From positions 7,556-71,555 of the forward strand of contig NZ_KB893001.1 of assembly GCF_000373985.1 (NCBI RefSeq): a DNA stretch of 64,000 nt, written 5' to 3'. Source of the stretch: Desulfobacter curvatus DSM 3379 (GTDB lineage: Bacteria; Desulfobacterota; Desulfobacteria; Desulfobacterales; Desulfobacteraceae). The notes beneath the pieces are model-generated. The model was given only the letters and a program-made list of their open reading frames with translations. It did no database searches and was not told the origin of the DNA. Made by a program: the position numbers and the translations under genes. Of the stretch, positions 25,556 through 33,878 are shown piece after piece (positions within the stretch are counted from its first letter, which is position 1; each line of letters begins with the position of its first letter).

Positions 25556-26572
25556 ATGAAAAAAAAAGTATTCCCCGTCATCATACTGATCCTTGCGGCA
25601 GCCGGTGCTTACATGTATTGGCAGGATCAGAATAAAAAACAAGATGAAAATGCCGGTATCTTCAAAATTTACGGCACCATCGATATTCGTGACGCATCCC
25701 TTGCGTTCGCCGAACAGGAACGGATCGAAGCGGTTTTGGTCGAAGAGGGCATGCGTGTAAAAAAAGGCCAGGTGTTGGCAAAACTTCGCACGGCAAAGCT
25801 TGATGCCACCATCAAGGAACTGCAGGCCCGGATCGCGGCCCAACAAGAAACCGTGGCCAAGCTGGAAGCGGGCAGCCGTTTCCAAGAGATAGACCAGGCC
25901 CGGGCTGAGGTACTTGCCGCCAAGGCCCGGGTGGCAAATAACTTACGCACCGTAAAGCGACTCAAGGCTACCTCCAGATCCGGGGCCACCAGTATTCAGA
26001 ACTATGATGATGCAAGAGCACAGCTAAAGGTTGAACAGGCCCAGTTATCGGCCAGCCAAAAAGCCTTGGATCTGCTCATCGAAGGTCCGCGTAAAGAGGA
26101 TATCGCTGCGGCCCGCTACCAGCTTAATGCCCTTGTGGCAAGCCTTGATCAGCTTCATGTGCGCCTCTCCGACATGACCCTGACCGCCCCTGCCGACGGT
26201 ACCATCCAGTCCAGAATCCTGGAACAGGGGGAACTTGCCGGGCCTTCCAAGCCCGCTTTTGTCCTGGCGCTTTGTGACCCCAAATGGGTGCGGGCATATA
26301 TCCCGGAACCCATGCTGGGAAAAATTAATCTGGGCATGACCGCCCAAATTTTTACGGATACATTACCCGGGCAGCCTTTGGACGGATGGGTGGGCTTTAT
26401 TTCATCCGTGGCGGAATTTACCCCCAGGGCTGTGGCCACTGAAGACCTGCGCACCCAGCTGGTATATGAAACACGGGTGTTTGTAAAAGATCCAAAGGAT
26501 ATTCTGCGTCTGGGCACCCCCGTGACCGTGGCCATTAATGAAAATCAGTCCCCGGCCCGGCCTGCGGACTGA
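25556..26572 (+). CDS. ybhG: HlyD/YbhG-like membrane fusion protein of ABC exporter
   Basis: A 338-residue periplasmic adaptor anchored by an N-terminal helix (VFPVIILILAAAGAYMYW). After it come a lipoyl/barrel half (RIEAVLVEEGMRVKKGQVLAKL), a long coiled-coil hairpin (about 85-215) and the second lipoyl half with TAPADGTIQSRILEQGELAG. It bridges the ABC transporter encoded downstream to an outer-membrane channel, which is not in this window. AAGGAAAT precedes the ATG and it is two bases from the cecR stop, so all five genes form one operon. Confidence 0.88.
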   Translation: MKKKVFPVIILILAAAGAYMYWQDQNKKQDENAGIFKIYGTIDIRDASLAFAEQERIEAVLVEEGMRVKKGQVLAKLRTAKLDATIKELQARIAAQQETVAKLEAGSRFQEIDQARAEVLAAKARVANNLRTVKRLKATSRSGATSIQNYDDARAQLKVEQAQLSASQKALDLLIEGPRKEDIAAARYQLNALVASLDQLHVRLSDMTLTAPADGTIQSRILEQGELAGPSKPAFVLALCDPKWVRAYIPEPMLGKINLGMTAQIFTDTLPGQPLDGWVGFISSVAEFTPRAVATEDLRTQLVYETRVFVKDPKDILRLGTPVTVAINENQSPARPAD

Positions 26573-26583
26573 TTGGAGAAACG

Positions 26584-28416
26584 TTGGAATACGGTATGAA
26601 CAGCCGCGTGGCATTGCCAATAAAGGACACGGGAGTCGAAAACACCCCACTGATGCATGCAGACCGCATATGCAAGGCTTTTGACACTCCAAACGGTAAA
26701 AAGATCCAAGCCCTGGATGGGATCAGCCTCAAAATTTTCCAGGGCCGGGTGACCGGCCTTGTGGGCGCGGATGGTGCGGGGAAAACCACCCTTATCCGCA
26801 TTGCCGCAGGGCTTTTGGTGCCCACGGCCGGCCAGATGACCCTGCTGGGCCTGGACACTGTGGACCACAGTTTGGAAATTCAGAGCCGTGTGGGGTATAT
26901 GCCCCAGAAATTTGGTTTATACCAGGACCTGACCGTCATCGAAAATTTAAGACTTTATGCGGATCTCCAGGGGGTTGCATTAAAAGCGCGGCACGACCGT
27001 TTTGGCAAACTGCTGGCCATGACCGATCTTGCCCCGTATATCAAAAGAAGGGCAGGGGACCTTTCCGGTGGCATGAAGCAGAAATTGGGCCTGGCCTGTG
27101 CCTTGGTAAAATCACCTGAATTACTTCTTCTGGACGAACCCACCGTGGGGGTGGACCCGGTGTCCCGGCGGGAGCTTTGGAAGATCGTCTATGAACTGGT
27201 GGAAAAGGAACGGATCGGGGTTTTGGTCTCCACAGCGTATCTGGATGAAGCGCAACGTTGTGACCAGGTTAAGGTGCTTCACCAGGGACGGCTTCTGGCC
27301 CAGGGCAGTCCGGACAAATTTACAGCCGGCATGCAGGACCGGGTCTTTCTGGCCACCCCGGATGAACAGATGCGGGCCAGACAGATTTATACCCGCCTGG
27401 CCGGCCAGGAAGGCATTGCAGACGCCACCATCCGGTCCGGGCGGGTGCGGGTGGTCGTTGACAGCACGTCATCCCCGGAAAACGGCAATACCCAGGACAT
27501 TGGAACGCAGAAAATTGCAACTCTGCTGAATCGCGCGACAAACACAATAACAGCAGCAGTCCCGTCTTTTGAAGATGCGTTTATGGCCCTGATTCCAAGA
27601 GGAGATGCCCAGCTTCACACCCCTTCTACGGATACGACAAAGCCATGGGTGCCAAAAACGTCATCCGGGAATGATGCGGCAGTAATAACAAACAATCTAT
27701 GTAAAAAATTTGGTGATTTTAAGGCTGTTTCCAATCTCACCCTTGATGTCCGCCGGGGTGAAATTTTCGGATTGCTGGGCCCCAATGGCGCCGGTAAAAG
27801 TACCACATTTCGCATGTTGTGCGGGCTGTTACCGGCCACATCCGGGGAGATCCGGGTGGCGGGCCGCAATCTGCGGCGATCCCGTGCCAAAGCCAGGGCC
27901 CGCCTGGGATATATGGCCCAGCAGTTTTCACTTTACGGCCAGCTTAGTGTGACGGACAATTTTAAATTTTTCGGCAGGGCATACGGCCTTTCCGGCACAC
28001 AGCTCAAAGAGAGAATAGCCTGGGCCTTTGACGAATTCGGGTTGGATGACTGGCAGGACAAACCGGCCGGCCAGCTTCCAGGCGGGTACAAACAGCGTCT
28101 TTCCATGGCCACGGCCCTGCTCCACGAACCGGACATTCTGTTTCTGGATGAGCCCACTTCCGGTGTGGATCCCTTTGCCCGGCGGGAGTTCTGGCTGCGC
28201 ATCAACGGATTTGCCGAACAGGGAGTGACCGTCATCGTCACCACCCATTTTATGGAAGAGGCGGAATACTGCGACCGCATGGTGATCATCAGCCGGGGTA
28301 AAACCCTGGCCATGGGTACACCGGGGGAGATCCGCAGCCTGGCCCGGACACCGGAAAACCCGGATCCCACCATGGAGGATGCCTTTATCGTTCTTTCCCA
28401 AGGAGACCAGCCATGA
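26584..28416 (+). CDS. ybhF: duplicated ABC-transporter ATPase (YbhF-like)
   Basis: A 610-residue fusion of two ABC-2-type ATPase domains. Domain 1 (about 20-250): Walker A GADGAGKTTL, signature LSGGMKQKLGL, Walker B LLLLDEPTVGVDP. Domain 2 (about 365-600): GPNGAGKSTT, the slightly degenerate LPGGYKQRLSM and ILFLDEPTSGVDP. It powers the two permeases that follow. I place the start at a TTG (26584), five bases after GGAGA; the ATG at 26596 is the alternative. The first Walker A has GAD instead of GPN, suggesting unequal domains. The stop overlaps the next start by four bases. Confidence 0.9.
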   Translation: MEYGMNSRVALPIKDTGVENTPLMHADRICKAFDTPNGKKIQALDGISLKIFQGRVTGLVGADGAGKTTLIRIAAGLLVPTAGQMTLLGLDTVDHSLEIQSRVGYMPQKFGLYQDLTVIENLRLYADLQGVALKARHDRFGKLLAMTDLAPYIKRRAGDLSGGMKQKLGLACALVKSPELLLLDEPTVGVDPVSRRELWKIVYELVEKERIGVLVSTAYLDEAQRCDQVKVLHQGRLLAQGSPDKFTAGMQDRVFLATPDEQMRARQIYTRLAGQEGIADATIRSGRVRVVVDSTSSPENGNTQDIGTQKIATLLNRATNTITAAVPSFEDAFMALIPRGDAQLHTPSTDTTKPWVPKTSSGNDAAVITNNLCKKFGDFKAVSNLTLDVRRGEIFGLLGPNGAGKSTTFRMLCGLLPATSGEIRVAGRNLRRSRAKARARLGYMAQQFSLYGQLSVTDNFKFFGRAYGLSGTQLKERIAWAFDEFGLDDWQDKPAGQLPGGYKQRLSMATALLHEPDILFLDEPTSGVDPFARREFWLRINGFAEQGVTVIVTTHFMEEAEYCDRMVIISRGKTLAMGTPGEIRSLARTPENPDPTMEDAFIVLSQGDQP

Positions 28417-29555
28417 CCCGATTTTTCATGCGCCTTTTCGGTGTGCTGCGCAAGGAGACCCTCCAGATTTTAAGGGACCCCAGCTCCATTATCCTGGCCC
28501 TGGTCATGCCCATAGCATTGCTGATCATTTTCGGATATGGCGTGAGCCTGGATGCCGAACATGTGCCCATGGTGCTTGTCAATCATGACAAAGGGCCCAT
28601 GTCCCGGGAACTTGCGGCACGCTTTGCCAGTTCTGCCAATTTCAAAATAACGGCTGCCGAGAGCATGGCCCAGGCGCAATCCCTTGTTCTGGCACGCAAA
28701 GCCGAAGGCATTATTCTTTTGCAGAATAATTTTACATCAATTCTTGAAGGTGCAGCGGCAGGAAGCGAAACAGATTACAGGGCCCCGGTCCAATTGATCA
28801 TCAACGGCACCGACGCCAACCGTGCCCGGCTCATTGAAGGCTATATGAAAACCATTGGTGCCAAATGGGCATCCATGCGGGTGGCCCGGGGGCAAGCTAC
28901 CATGGTTCCCCTGGTGTCCATATCCCAGCGCATCTGGTTCAATGAGGCTGCCATCAGCCGGTATTTTCTGATTCCGGGTCTGATTACCTTGATCATGACG
29001 CTCATCGGCATCCTGCTCACGGCCCTGGTCATTGCCCGGGAGTGGGAGCGCGGTACCATGGAAGCCATGCTGGTAACCCCCCTGCGCAAGGTCGATATCC
29101 TGTTGGGAAAAACCCTGCCTTACTATTTTCTGGGCATGTTAGGCATGGGTCTGTCCGTAGTGGTGGGCACCACCCTGTTCGGGGTGCCGTTCCGGGGGTC
29201 TGTGGGCGCGCTCGTCGGCTTGAGTTCCCTGTTCATGTTCACCTGCCTTGGGTTCGGGCTTTTTCTTTCCGCAGCCATCCGCATCCAGTTTGTGGCGGCC
29301 CAAACCTCCATTATGGCGGGTTATTTACCGGCATTTTTTCTCTCCGGCCTGATATTTGATCTTGAGTCCACACCGAAATTTATCCAGATCATCAGCTATC
29401 TTTTCCCGGCCCGGTATTTTGTCACCATCGCCCATACCCTGTTTGCCGCCGGGGATGTCTGGCCTGTGCTGCTGCCCAATGCCCTGGTGCTGGCATTCAT
29501 GGCACTTTTGTTCCTGGGACTGGCATTTCGCAAAATGTCAAAACGACTGGAGTAA
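28413..29555 (+). CDS. ybhS: ABC-2 type permease (YbhS-like)
   Basis: A 380-residue inner-membrane permease: N-terminal helix ILALVMPIALLIIFGYGVSL, a large extracytoplasmic loop (about 50-180) and five helices in the last 200 residues, with the ABC-2 signature VIAREWERGTMEAMLVTPLRKVDILLGK. It forms the translocation pathway with the permease that follows. Overlap ATGA with the ATPase gene shows translational coupling. Related exporters in E. coli handle certain drugs and possibly cations; the substrate here is unknown. Confidence 0.88.
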   Translation: MTRFFMRLFGVLRKETLQILRDPSSIILALVMPIALLIIFGYGVSLDAEHVPMVLVNHDKGPMSRELAARFASSANFKITAAESMAQAQSLVLARKAEGIILLQNNFTSILEGAAAGSETDYRAPVQLIINGTDANRARLIEGYMKTIGAKWASMRVARGQATMVPLVSISQRIWFNEAAISRYFLIPGLITLIMTLIGILLTALVIAREWERGTMEAMLVTPLRKVDILLGKTLPYYFLGMLGMGLSVVVGTTLFGVPFRGSVGALVGLSSLFMFTCLGFGLFLSAAIRIQFVAAQTSIMAGYLPAFFLSGLIFDLESTPKFIQIISYLFPARYFVTIAHTLFAAGDVWPVLLPNALVLAFMALLFLGLAFRKMSKRLE

Positions 29556-29557
29556 CC

Positions 29558-30679
29558 ATGCAGACCCTAAGACGCCTGACCGCCCTGATATTAAAGGAAC
29601 TTCTCACCATCATGAAGGACCCCAAAAGCCGGTTTGTGGTGATTGGCCCGCCCATTATTCAATTCTTCGTCTTCAGCTATGCTGCCACCTTTGACCTGGA
29701 AAATATCCGGTATGCCGTGTTTGACGAAAGCCGGTCTGTGCTGTCCAGGGTTTTTCTGGCCGATGTTGAAGGCACAGGACGATTCAGGCTCACAGGGTAT
29801 CTTGAAGATGACGGGCAGGTGAAAGAGAATATTGATCATAAAAAAGCCCGATTGGTGATTCATATCGGGTCTCAATTTGAAGAAAATCTGCGATCCGGCC
29901 GGTCTGTAGATATTCAGGTCATTGCCGACGGCACAAGCCCCAATGTGGCCATGATTGCCATTGGATATCTCGGCACCATTGTGGAAAATTTTAATAAAAC
30001 GCTTTTGGAGCAGGGCATAGCCCAGGAGAACGGGCCTGGCCTGGCCCTGGTGGAACGGGCCTGGTTCAATGAAAACCTGAGCAGCCGGTGGTTTATGGTC
30101 TCTGCCCTTGGCGGGGTGATCAGCACGGTGGTGGTGATGATTCTCACCAGCCTCTCCGTTGCCAGGGAGCGAGAGTTCGGCACCTTTGACCAACTTCTGG
30201 TGGCCCCGTTCAGTCCGGTGGAAATCCTGGTGGGCAAATCCATACCCGGCATTGTCTTTGGTATGCTGGACGCCCTGATCTTTGCCGGCGGCGCGGTGCA
30301 CTGGTTTCACATCCCCTTCCGGGGGACGGTTAGTGCTCTTGTGGTTTCCCTGTTGTGCTTTATTTTCACCATTGTGGGCATCGGATTGCTGGTGTCGTCC
30401 CTGTCCACCACTATGCAGCAGGGGCTTTTAGGCGCGTTTCTATTCTTGATGCCTGCGATCACGTTGTCAGGGCTTGCCACGCCCGTGGAAAACATGCCCA
30501 TGTGGCTTCAACAGGCAGACATGCTCAATCCGGTACGTCACATCATCACAGCCCTTCGCAGGATTTTTCTTGAGGGAGCAGATCTTGCCACGATCTGGCC
30601 CCAGATCTGGCCGCTGCTGATCATGGCGGGCGTCACCCTGCCCCTGGCCGCCTGGTTGTTCAGGCGTCGGTCGGTGTAA
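29558..30679 (+). CDS. ybhR: ABC-2 type permease (YbhR-like)
   Basis: A 373-residue permease paralogous to its neighbour. It has the same layout: helix near 25-45 (FVVIGPPIIQFFVFSYAATF), extracytoplasmic region, ABC-2 signature SVAREREFGTFDQLLVAPFSPVEILVGK and GLATPVENMPMWLQ before the last helices. It begins two bases after the ybhS stop and ends the operon; an inverted-repeat element begins immediately at its stop codon. It would pair with YbhS as a heterodimeric channel. Confidence 0.88.
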   Translation: MQTLRRLTALILKELLTIMKDPKSRFVVIGPPIIQFFVFSYAATFDLENIRYAVFDESRSVLSRVFLADVEGTGRFRLTGYLEDDGQVKENIDHKKARLVIHIGSQFEENLRSGRSVDIQVIADGTSPNVAMIAIGYLGTIVENFNKTLLEQGIAQENGPGLALVERAWFNENLSSRWFMVSALGGVISTVVVMILTSLSVAREREFGTFDQLLVAPFSPVEILVGKSIPGIVFGMLDALIFAGGAVHWFHIPFRGTVSALVVSLLCFIFTIVGIGLLVSSLSTTMQQGLLGAFLFLMPAITLSGLATPVENMPMWLQQADMLNPVRHIITALRRIFLEGADLATIWPQIWPLLIMAGVTLPLAAWLFRRRSV

Positions 30680-30828
30680 ATAGTGCCCGACCGAAAACCG
30701 TAAATTTTGCCGATTACGGCGTTGGTCTAAAATTTTAATCCTCGAAATACGCCTTGTATTCCTCCGGTTAAAATTTCAGCCCGCCTTGTACTCAACAAAA
30801 TTTCCAGGTTTTCGCTCAGACACTAAAT
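30679..30828. repeat. 150-bp nested inverted-repeat element
   Basis: Left arm 30679-30710 and right arm 30796-30828 are imperfect reverse complements (shared CGAAAACC and AAATTTTG/CAAAATTT), and a second pair CTAAAATTTTAA / TTAAAATTTCAG (30727-30738 with 30768-30779) nests inside. It could fold into one long hairpin past ybhR, acting as a terminator, or be a MITE-like repeat. The end GGTCGGGCACTATTTA recurs with one change near 46956. Confidence 0.6.
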
Positions 30829-30866
30829 AGTATTTGAACGGCTCGCTACTGATGATGAGTAGCGGC

Positions 30867-31616
30867 TTACACTCCTGAATGCGGCTGTGCTTTTACCCCG
30901 GCCAATACAAGAACCGGCGGACGTCTCAAATGATCTAAAAGATCGGGCCGTTCCGCGACGGCATCGGGGGCCGGCCCGGGTTCAAGGAGTCTTTGAATCG
31001 AAAAACCGGCGTCGATCAGTGTGTTGATGTACGTTTCAACGGTCCGGTGGTATTTTTTTACACCGTCAACAAACCAGCGGGACACCCGCAGGGTTTCTTT
31101 TTTATAGTCATCAACGGGCCAATGCCTCTTGGTCCCGTCATCCAGACTGCACCATCCCTTGAGCAACGAAGTGCAGATCGGGTGCTCCACAGAAAAAATA
31201 AAATGTCCGCCTTCTTTGAGAGACAGAGCAACGGTCTCAAATACCGGCCGGATATTTTTTACGTAATGAAAACACATTGAAGAGACTGCCAAATCAAATG
31301 ATCCCTGGGCCACATCAAGATCCTCGGCGGCAATCTGTACAAAATCAGCCCTTGGGTCCTTTATACGGTTTTTTGCTTCCGAAACCATATTCGCGGATAT
31401 GTCTGTGCCCAGAATAGATGCGGCGTTTTTTCCAAGACAATAGGAGGCAAACTTTCCGAAACCGCAGCCGATATCCAGGATGCGAAGCCCGTCGAGTGGG
31501 GGCAAAAGGCTGTAAATCGCCGGTTCTTCAATTGCGGCATTGAGACCGCTTTCGTTTGCCCGAAGCGCCATGTAATGTTCATAAAACTCCGGATTGTCAT
31601 AAATGTTTTGTTTCAT
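30867..31616 (-). CDS. class I SAM-dependent methyltransferase
   Basis: A 249-residue methyltransferase. Motif I is LRILDIGCGFGKFASYC (about residue 45), then ILGTDISANMVSEA, with DFVQIAAEDLD as motif II and FDLAVSSMCFHYV as motif IV. The second half, with FIFSVEHPICTSLL and a GWCSLDDG segment, is of the Methyltransf_11/UbiE-like type acting on a small molecule. Its start overlaps the end of the acetyltransferase gene by 20 bases, so the two are cotranscribed and could modify the same substrate. Substrate unknown. Confidence 0.8.
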   Translation of the reverse strand: MKQNIYDNPEFYEHYMALRANESGLNAAIEEPAIYSLLPPLDGLRILDIGCGFGKFASYCLGKNAASILGTDISANMVSEAKNRIKDPRADFVQIAAEDLDVAQGSFDLAVSSMCFHYVKNIRPVFETVALSLKEGGHFIFSVEHPICTSLLKGWCSLDDGTKRHWPVDDYKKETLRVSRWFVDGVKKYHRTVETYINTLIDAGFSIQRLLEPGPAPDAVAERPDLLDHLRRPPVLVLAGVKAQPHSGV

Positions 31617-32154
31617 AGTACGGTTCCTCTTTCAGTAATCCGTAAACCACATGATCCAGGTACTTTCCATATACGTTTTCAGCATTACGGATAATTCCTT
31701 CTTTTTGAAAGCCAAGGCTTTCCGGAATGGCGCGGCTTTTATAATTGTCCACCGCACAACGGATTTCGATGCGGTTAAGTGCATAGGATGTAAACCCGAT
31801 TTTAACGGCCTCCCTGACACTTTTGCGCATCATCCCCCGGCCATTGTATTCCCTGGCCAACCAATATCCGAGATGACCGATACAGTTAACCGGGTCGATC
31901 TGATTATAACCCAATACGCCGGCAATTCTGTCTTTGCAGAAGATTGTCATGTGCAATGCCTTGCCCTGCTGAAAATTTAATAACTGCGCGTCTATGAATT
32001 TTTTGGTATCCAGGGGCGTTGTAATTGAATCAAGCCATGGCAGCCATTGTTTCAGAAATTCCCTGTTTTTGTCGGTCAGTTCAAACAGTTCATCGGCATA
32101 CTGGGGTATGGTCAAACCAAGTTTGATGTCTTTATCAAGATATCTGAAAAACAT
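31597..32154 (-). CDS. RimJ/RimL-type GNAT N-acetyltransferase
   Basis: A 185-residue GNAT. It has the N-terminal LTDKNREFLKQWLPWLDS pattern of the RimL (ribosomal protein serine acetyltransferase) subgroup, the acetyl-CoA loop AREYNGRGMMRKSV (a Q/RxxGxG-like motif) and the terminal NYKSRAIPESLGFQKEGIIRNAE. It transfers an acetyl group from acetyl-CoA to a protein N terminus or a small molecule such as spermidine. It is the first gene of a two-gene unit with the overlapping methyltransferase. Confidence 0.85.
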   Translation of the reverse strand: MFFRYLDKDIKLGLTIPQYADELFELTDKNREFLKQWLPWLDSITTPLDTKKFIDAQLLNFQQGKALHMTIFCKDRIAGVLGYNQIDPVNCIGHLGYWLAREYNGRGMMRKSVREAVKIGFTSYALNRIEIRCAVDNYKSRAIPESLGFQKEGIIRNAENVYGKYLDHVVYGLLKEEPYYETKHL

Positions 32155-32491
32155 ATTTAAACTATCCGCTCCTCTTTATGTGCCTGTTTTATTTTTCCGG
32201 TACCTTTTTTGCGCCATCATGTCCGGCCGCCACAGATGATACCAAAATACGTACCTGGGTGGGTAACTTTTTATTCAGATTTGAATAAAGCGTTAACACC
32301 ACTGTATTATTTCCGGCCCGCACCATTCCACCTGTGTATTTCTTGAACTAAAGACTCGTTTCGATTTTTATGATATTTAATGTAGCGCAGTAAAATTTTA
32401 TTGTTTATCGATAATTTTTTATTGCTTTTCGGTTTTTAGAGTAGTAGAAAGGAACGACTGCGGACTAAATATAAAAAGGGAGACAATCACC
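32155..32491. other. divergent intergenic region
   Basis: This 337-bp gap separates the minus-strand GNAT unit from the plus-strand DUF2975 gene. The only clear structure is a perfect dyad TTTATTCA-GATT-TGAATAAA (32270-32289), a possible operator for either promoter. No ORF or RNA gene is evident. Confidence 0.45.
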
Positions 32492-33052
32492 ATGAAAACG
32501 AATCACACCACCGACACAAATAAGAACATAGACTTAATCCGGAAATCCAGCCGGAGAATTATATGGACCCTTTACATCTGGCGCGGGGTGATTCCCCTGG
32601 CCACTTGTTTGATCTGGCTGTTCATAAACAAGCTGCCTTGGATGACTCAGGAGATCTTGCCCGATTTTGTCCAACTTCCTTTGCCGCTTCCCATTCGGCT
32701 GGCCGGCCTGGCCGTCACCATGATCCCGGTCAGCATAATGATTTACGGCATTACAACACTGATTCAATTATTCCGGCTGTATCAGTGCGGCAAAATTTTT
32801 CAATCTGAAAACGTCGCCTGCCTCAAACGTCTGTCCGGAACGATTCTTGTGCTTGGCGTGACAGGTATCATCACCAATAGCCTCTTAAGTGTTGTCTTGA
32901 CCCTTCATCATCCCCCAGGGAAACATATGATTACCTTTGGCATAACCGATAAGGATATCACGTTGTTTATCCTGGGATATATTCTGATGACCATCGCCAG
33001 GGTGATGCAGGAAGGGTGCCGGTTACAGCAAGAACAAAGTCTTACGGTATAG
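32492..33052 (+). CDS. DUF2975 membrane protein (YoaS-like)
   Basis: A 186-residue inner-membrane protein with four predicted helices: ILWRGVIPLATCLIWLFI-like (about 33-50), LAGLAVTMIPVSIMIYGI (about 70-88), a third near 118-138 (TILVLGVTGIITNSLLSVVL) and a fourth near 155-172 (LFILGYILMTIARVM). The RLYQCGKIFQSENV loop between helices 2 and 3 is diagnostic of DUF2975. A GGGAG box precedes the ATG. It is paired with a small HTH gene 13 bp downstream, the usual arrangement for this family (as in yoaS/yozG of Bacillus). Function unknown. Confidence 0.85.
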   Translation: MKTNHTTDTNKNIDLIRKSSRRIIWTLYIWRGVIPLATCLIWLFINKLPWMTQEILPDFVQLPLPLPIRLAGLAVTMIPVSIMIYGITTLIQLFRLYQCGKIFQSENVACLKRLSGTILVLGVTGIITNSLLSVVLTLHHPPGKHMITFGITDKDITLFILGYILMTIARVMQEGCRLQQEQSLTV

Positions 33053-33065
33053 AGGGGGAATTGAT

Positions 33066-33275
33066 TTGACTATTCGTATCAATTTGGATGTTATGATGGC
33101 CCGGCGTAAAATCAACTCCAATACCCTGGCCGAAAAGATAGGCATCACAGCGCAAAATCTGTCCATCCTGAAAACAGGTAAAGCCAAAGCCATTAGATTC
33201 TCTACCCTTGACGCAATATGCCGTCATTTGGATTGTCAACCCGGTGACATTCTGGAATATTCTAACGACTCGTAA
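33066..33275 (+). CDS. small Cro/CI-type HTH regulator (YozG-like)
   Basis: A 69-residue XRE-type protein, essentially one helix-turn-helix: INSNTLAEKIGITAQNLSILKTGKAKAIRFSTLDAICRHLDCQPGDILEY, the form typical of YozG-like partners of DUF2975 proteins. I use a TTG start at 33066, seven bases after GAGGGGGA; the next ATG (33093) would remove the first helix. It probably regulates the pair and may be sequestered by the membrane partner. Confidence 0.85.
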   Translation: MTIRINLDVMMARRKINSNTLAEKIGITAQNLSILKTGKAKAIRFSTLDAICRHLDCQPGDILEYSNDS

Positions 33276-33317
33276 CCAATAATTGATGAACCCGTAAAAA
33301 GGCCAACCGATGGCTAA

Positions 33318-33427
33318 GTAAAAATCTTCGTCTACAAGGCATAGGGTCCGGCCAGGGGCAAAGGCATACATGTAGTATATCGAGCATCTGGTCGGGTACC
33401 ATAACGCAGTAGACGGAGACTTTTTAC
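33318..33427. repeat. inverted-repeat element
   Basis: GTAAAAATCTTCGTCTAC (33318-33335) pairs with 33409-33427 (GTAGACGGAGACTTTTTAC), one bulge and two mismatches, around a 73-bp centre. A weaker outer pair (33286 GATG...CGTAAAAA and TTTTTACG...CATC to 33436) extends it. It lies between the YozG-like gene and the CMD remnant and may be a MITE-like repeat or a terminator. Confidence 0.55.
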
Positions 33428-33440
33428 GACGCCATCAAAT

Positions 33441-33707
33441 TTAAATAAGACCTTTTTCTTCCAAGAACTTTATTAATCTGGATGATTCTCCTTCAGCCAT
33501 GGTTCCGCCAAGGCTAACAGCAACCCCTACACATTCCAATATTTCATTTACGGTGGCGCCAAGTCTCAAGGCTTCGTCAGCTTGATAAAGAATACACGCT
33601 TTGCATCCATGCACAGTAGCTGCAGTCATTGCGATTAATCTTTTTGTTTTGCCGTCAATGGCACCATCTTTTCCTCGAAACCCTGCCGGTACTGCCGTAT
33701 GTCTGCA
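33441..33707 (-). pseudogene. decayed carboxymuconolactone decarboxylase/AhpD-like gene
   Basis: The C-terminal two thirds of a CMD/AhpD-like protein is intact: DGKTKRLIAM (upstream of any start) leads into TAATVHGCKACILYQADEALRLGATVNEILECVGVAVSLGG, with the family's C-x2-C and the GATxxEI(L)E motif. Family members are about 110 residues, but the frame here is closed upstream by a TGA at 33710-33708. In the next frame sits a family-like start (IRQYRQGFEEKM), so a frameshift near 33670 plus a deletion best explains it. The ATG at 33629 would give only 62 residues without the first helices. Confidence 0.6.
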
Positions 33708-33878
33708 TCACGCTTTATTCCGGCAACGGCCCGGACGATAAGGCAAAATCCTGCCTGTTCCAGCACATTGCCGGGTCCTTTGATATGCCTGCGAAATCCA
33801 GGATGTGAAAACACAAGGCCGCTGAACGCGTTATCATCCAAGGTGTCTCACAGTCCGGAACAAGGTCATTGCCGGGCG

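Noticed and set aside
29591..30310. 239-codon minus-strand ORF over ybhR
   Set aside because: Entirely inside the well-supported ybhR frame; His/Gly-rich shadow composition.
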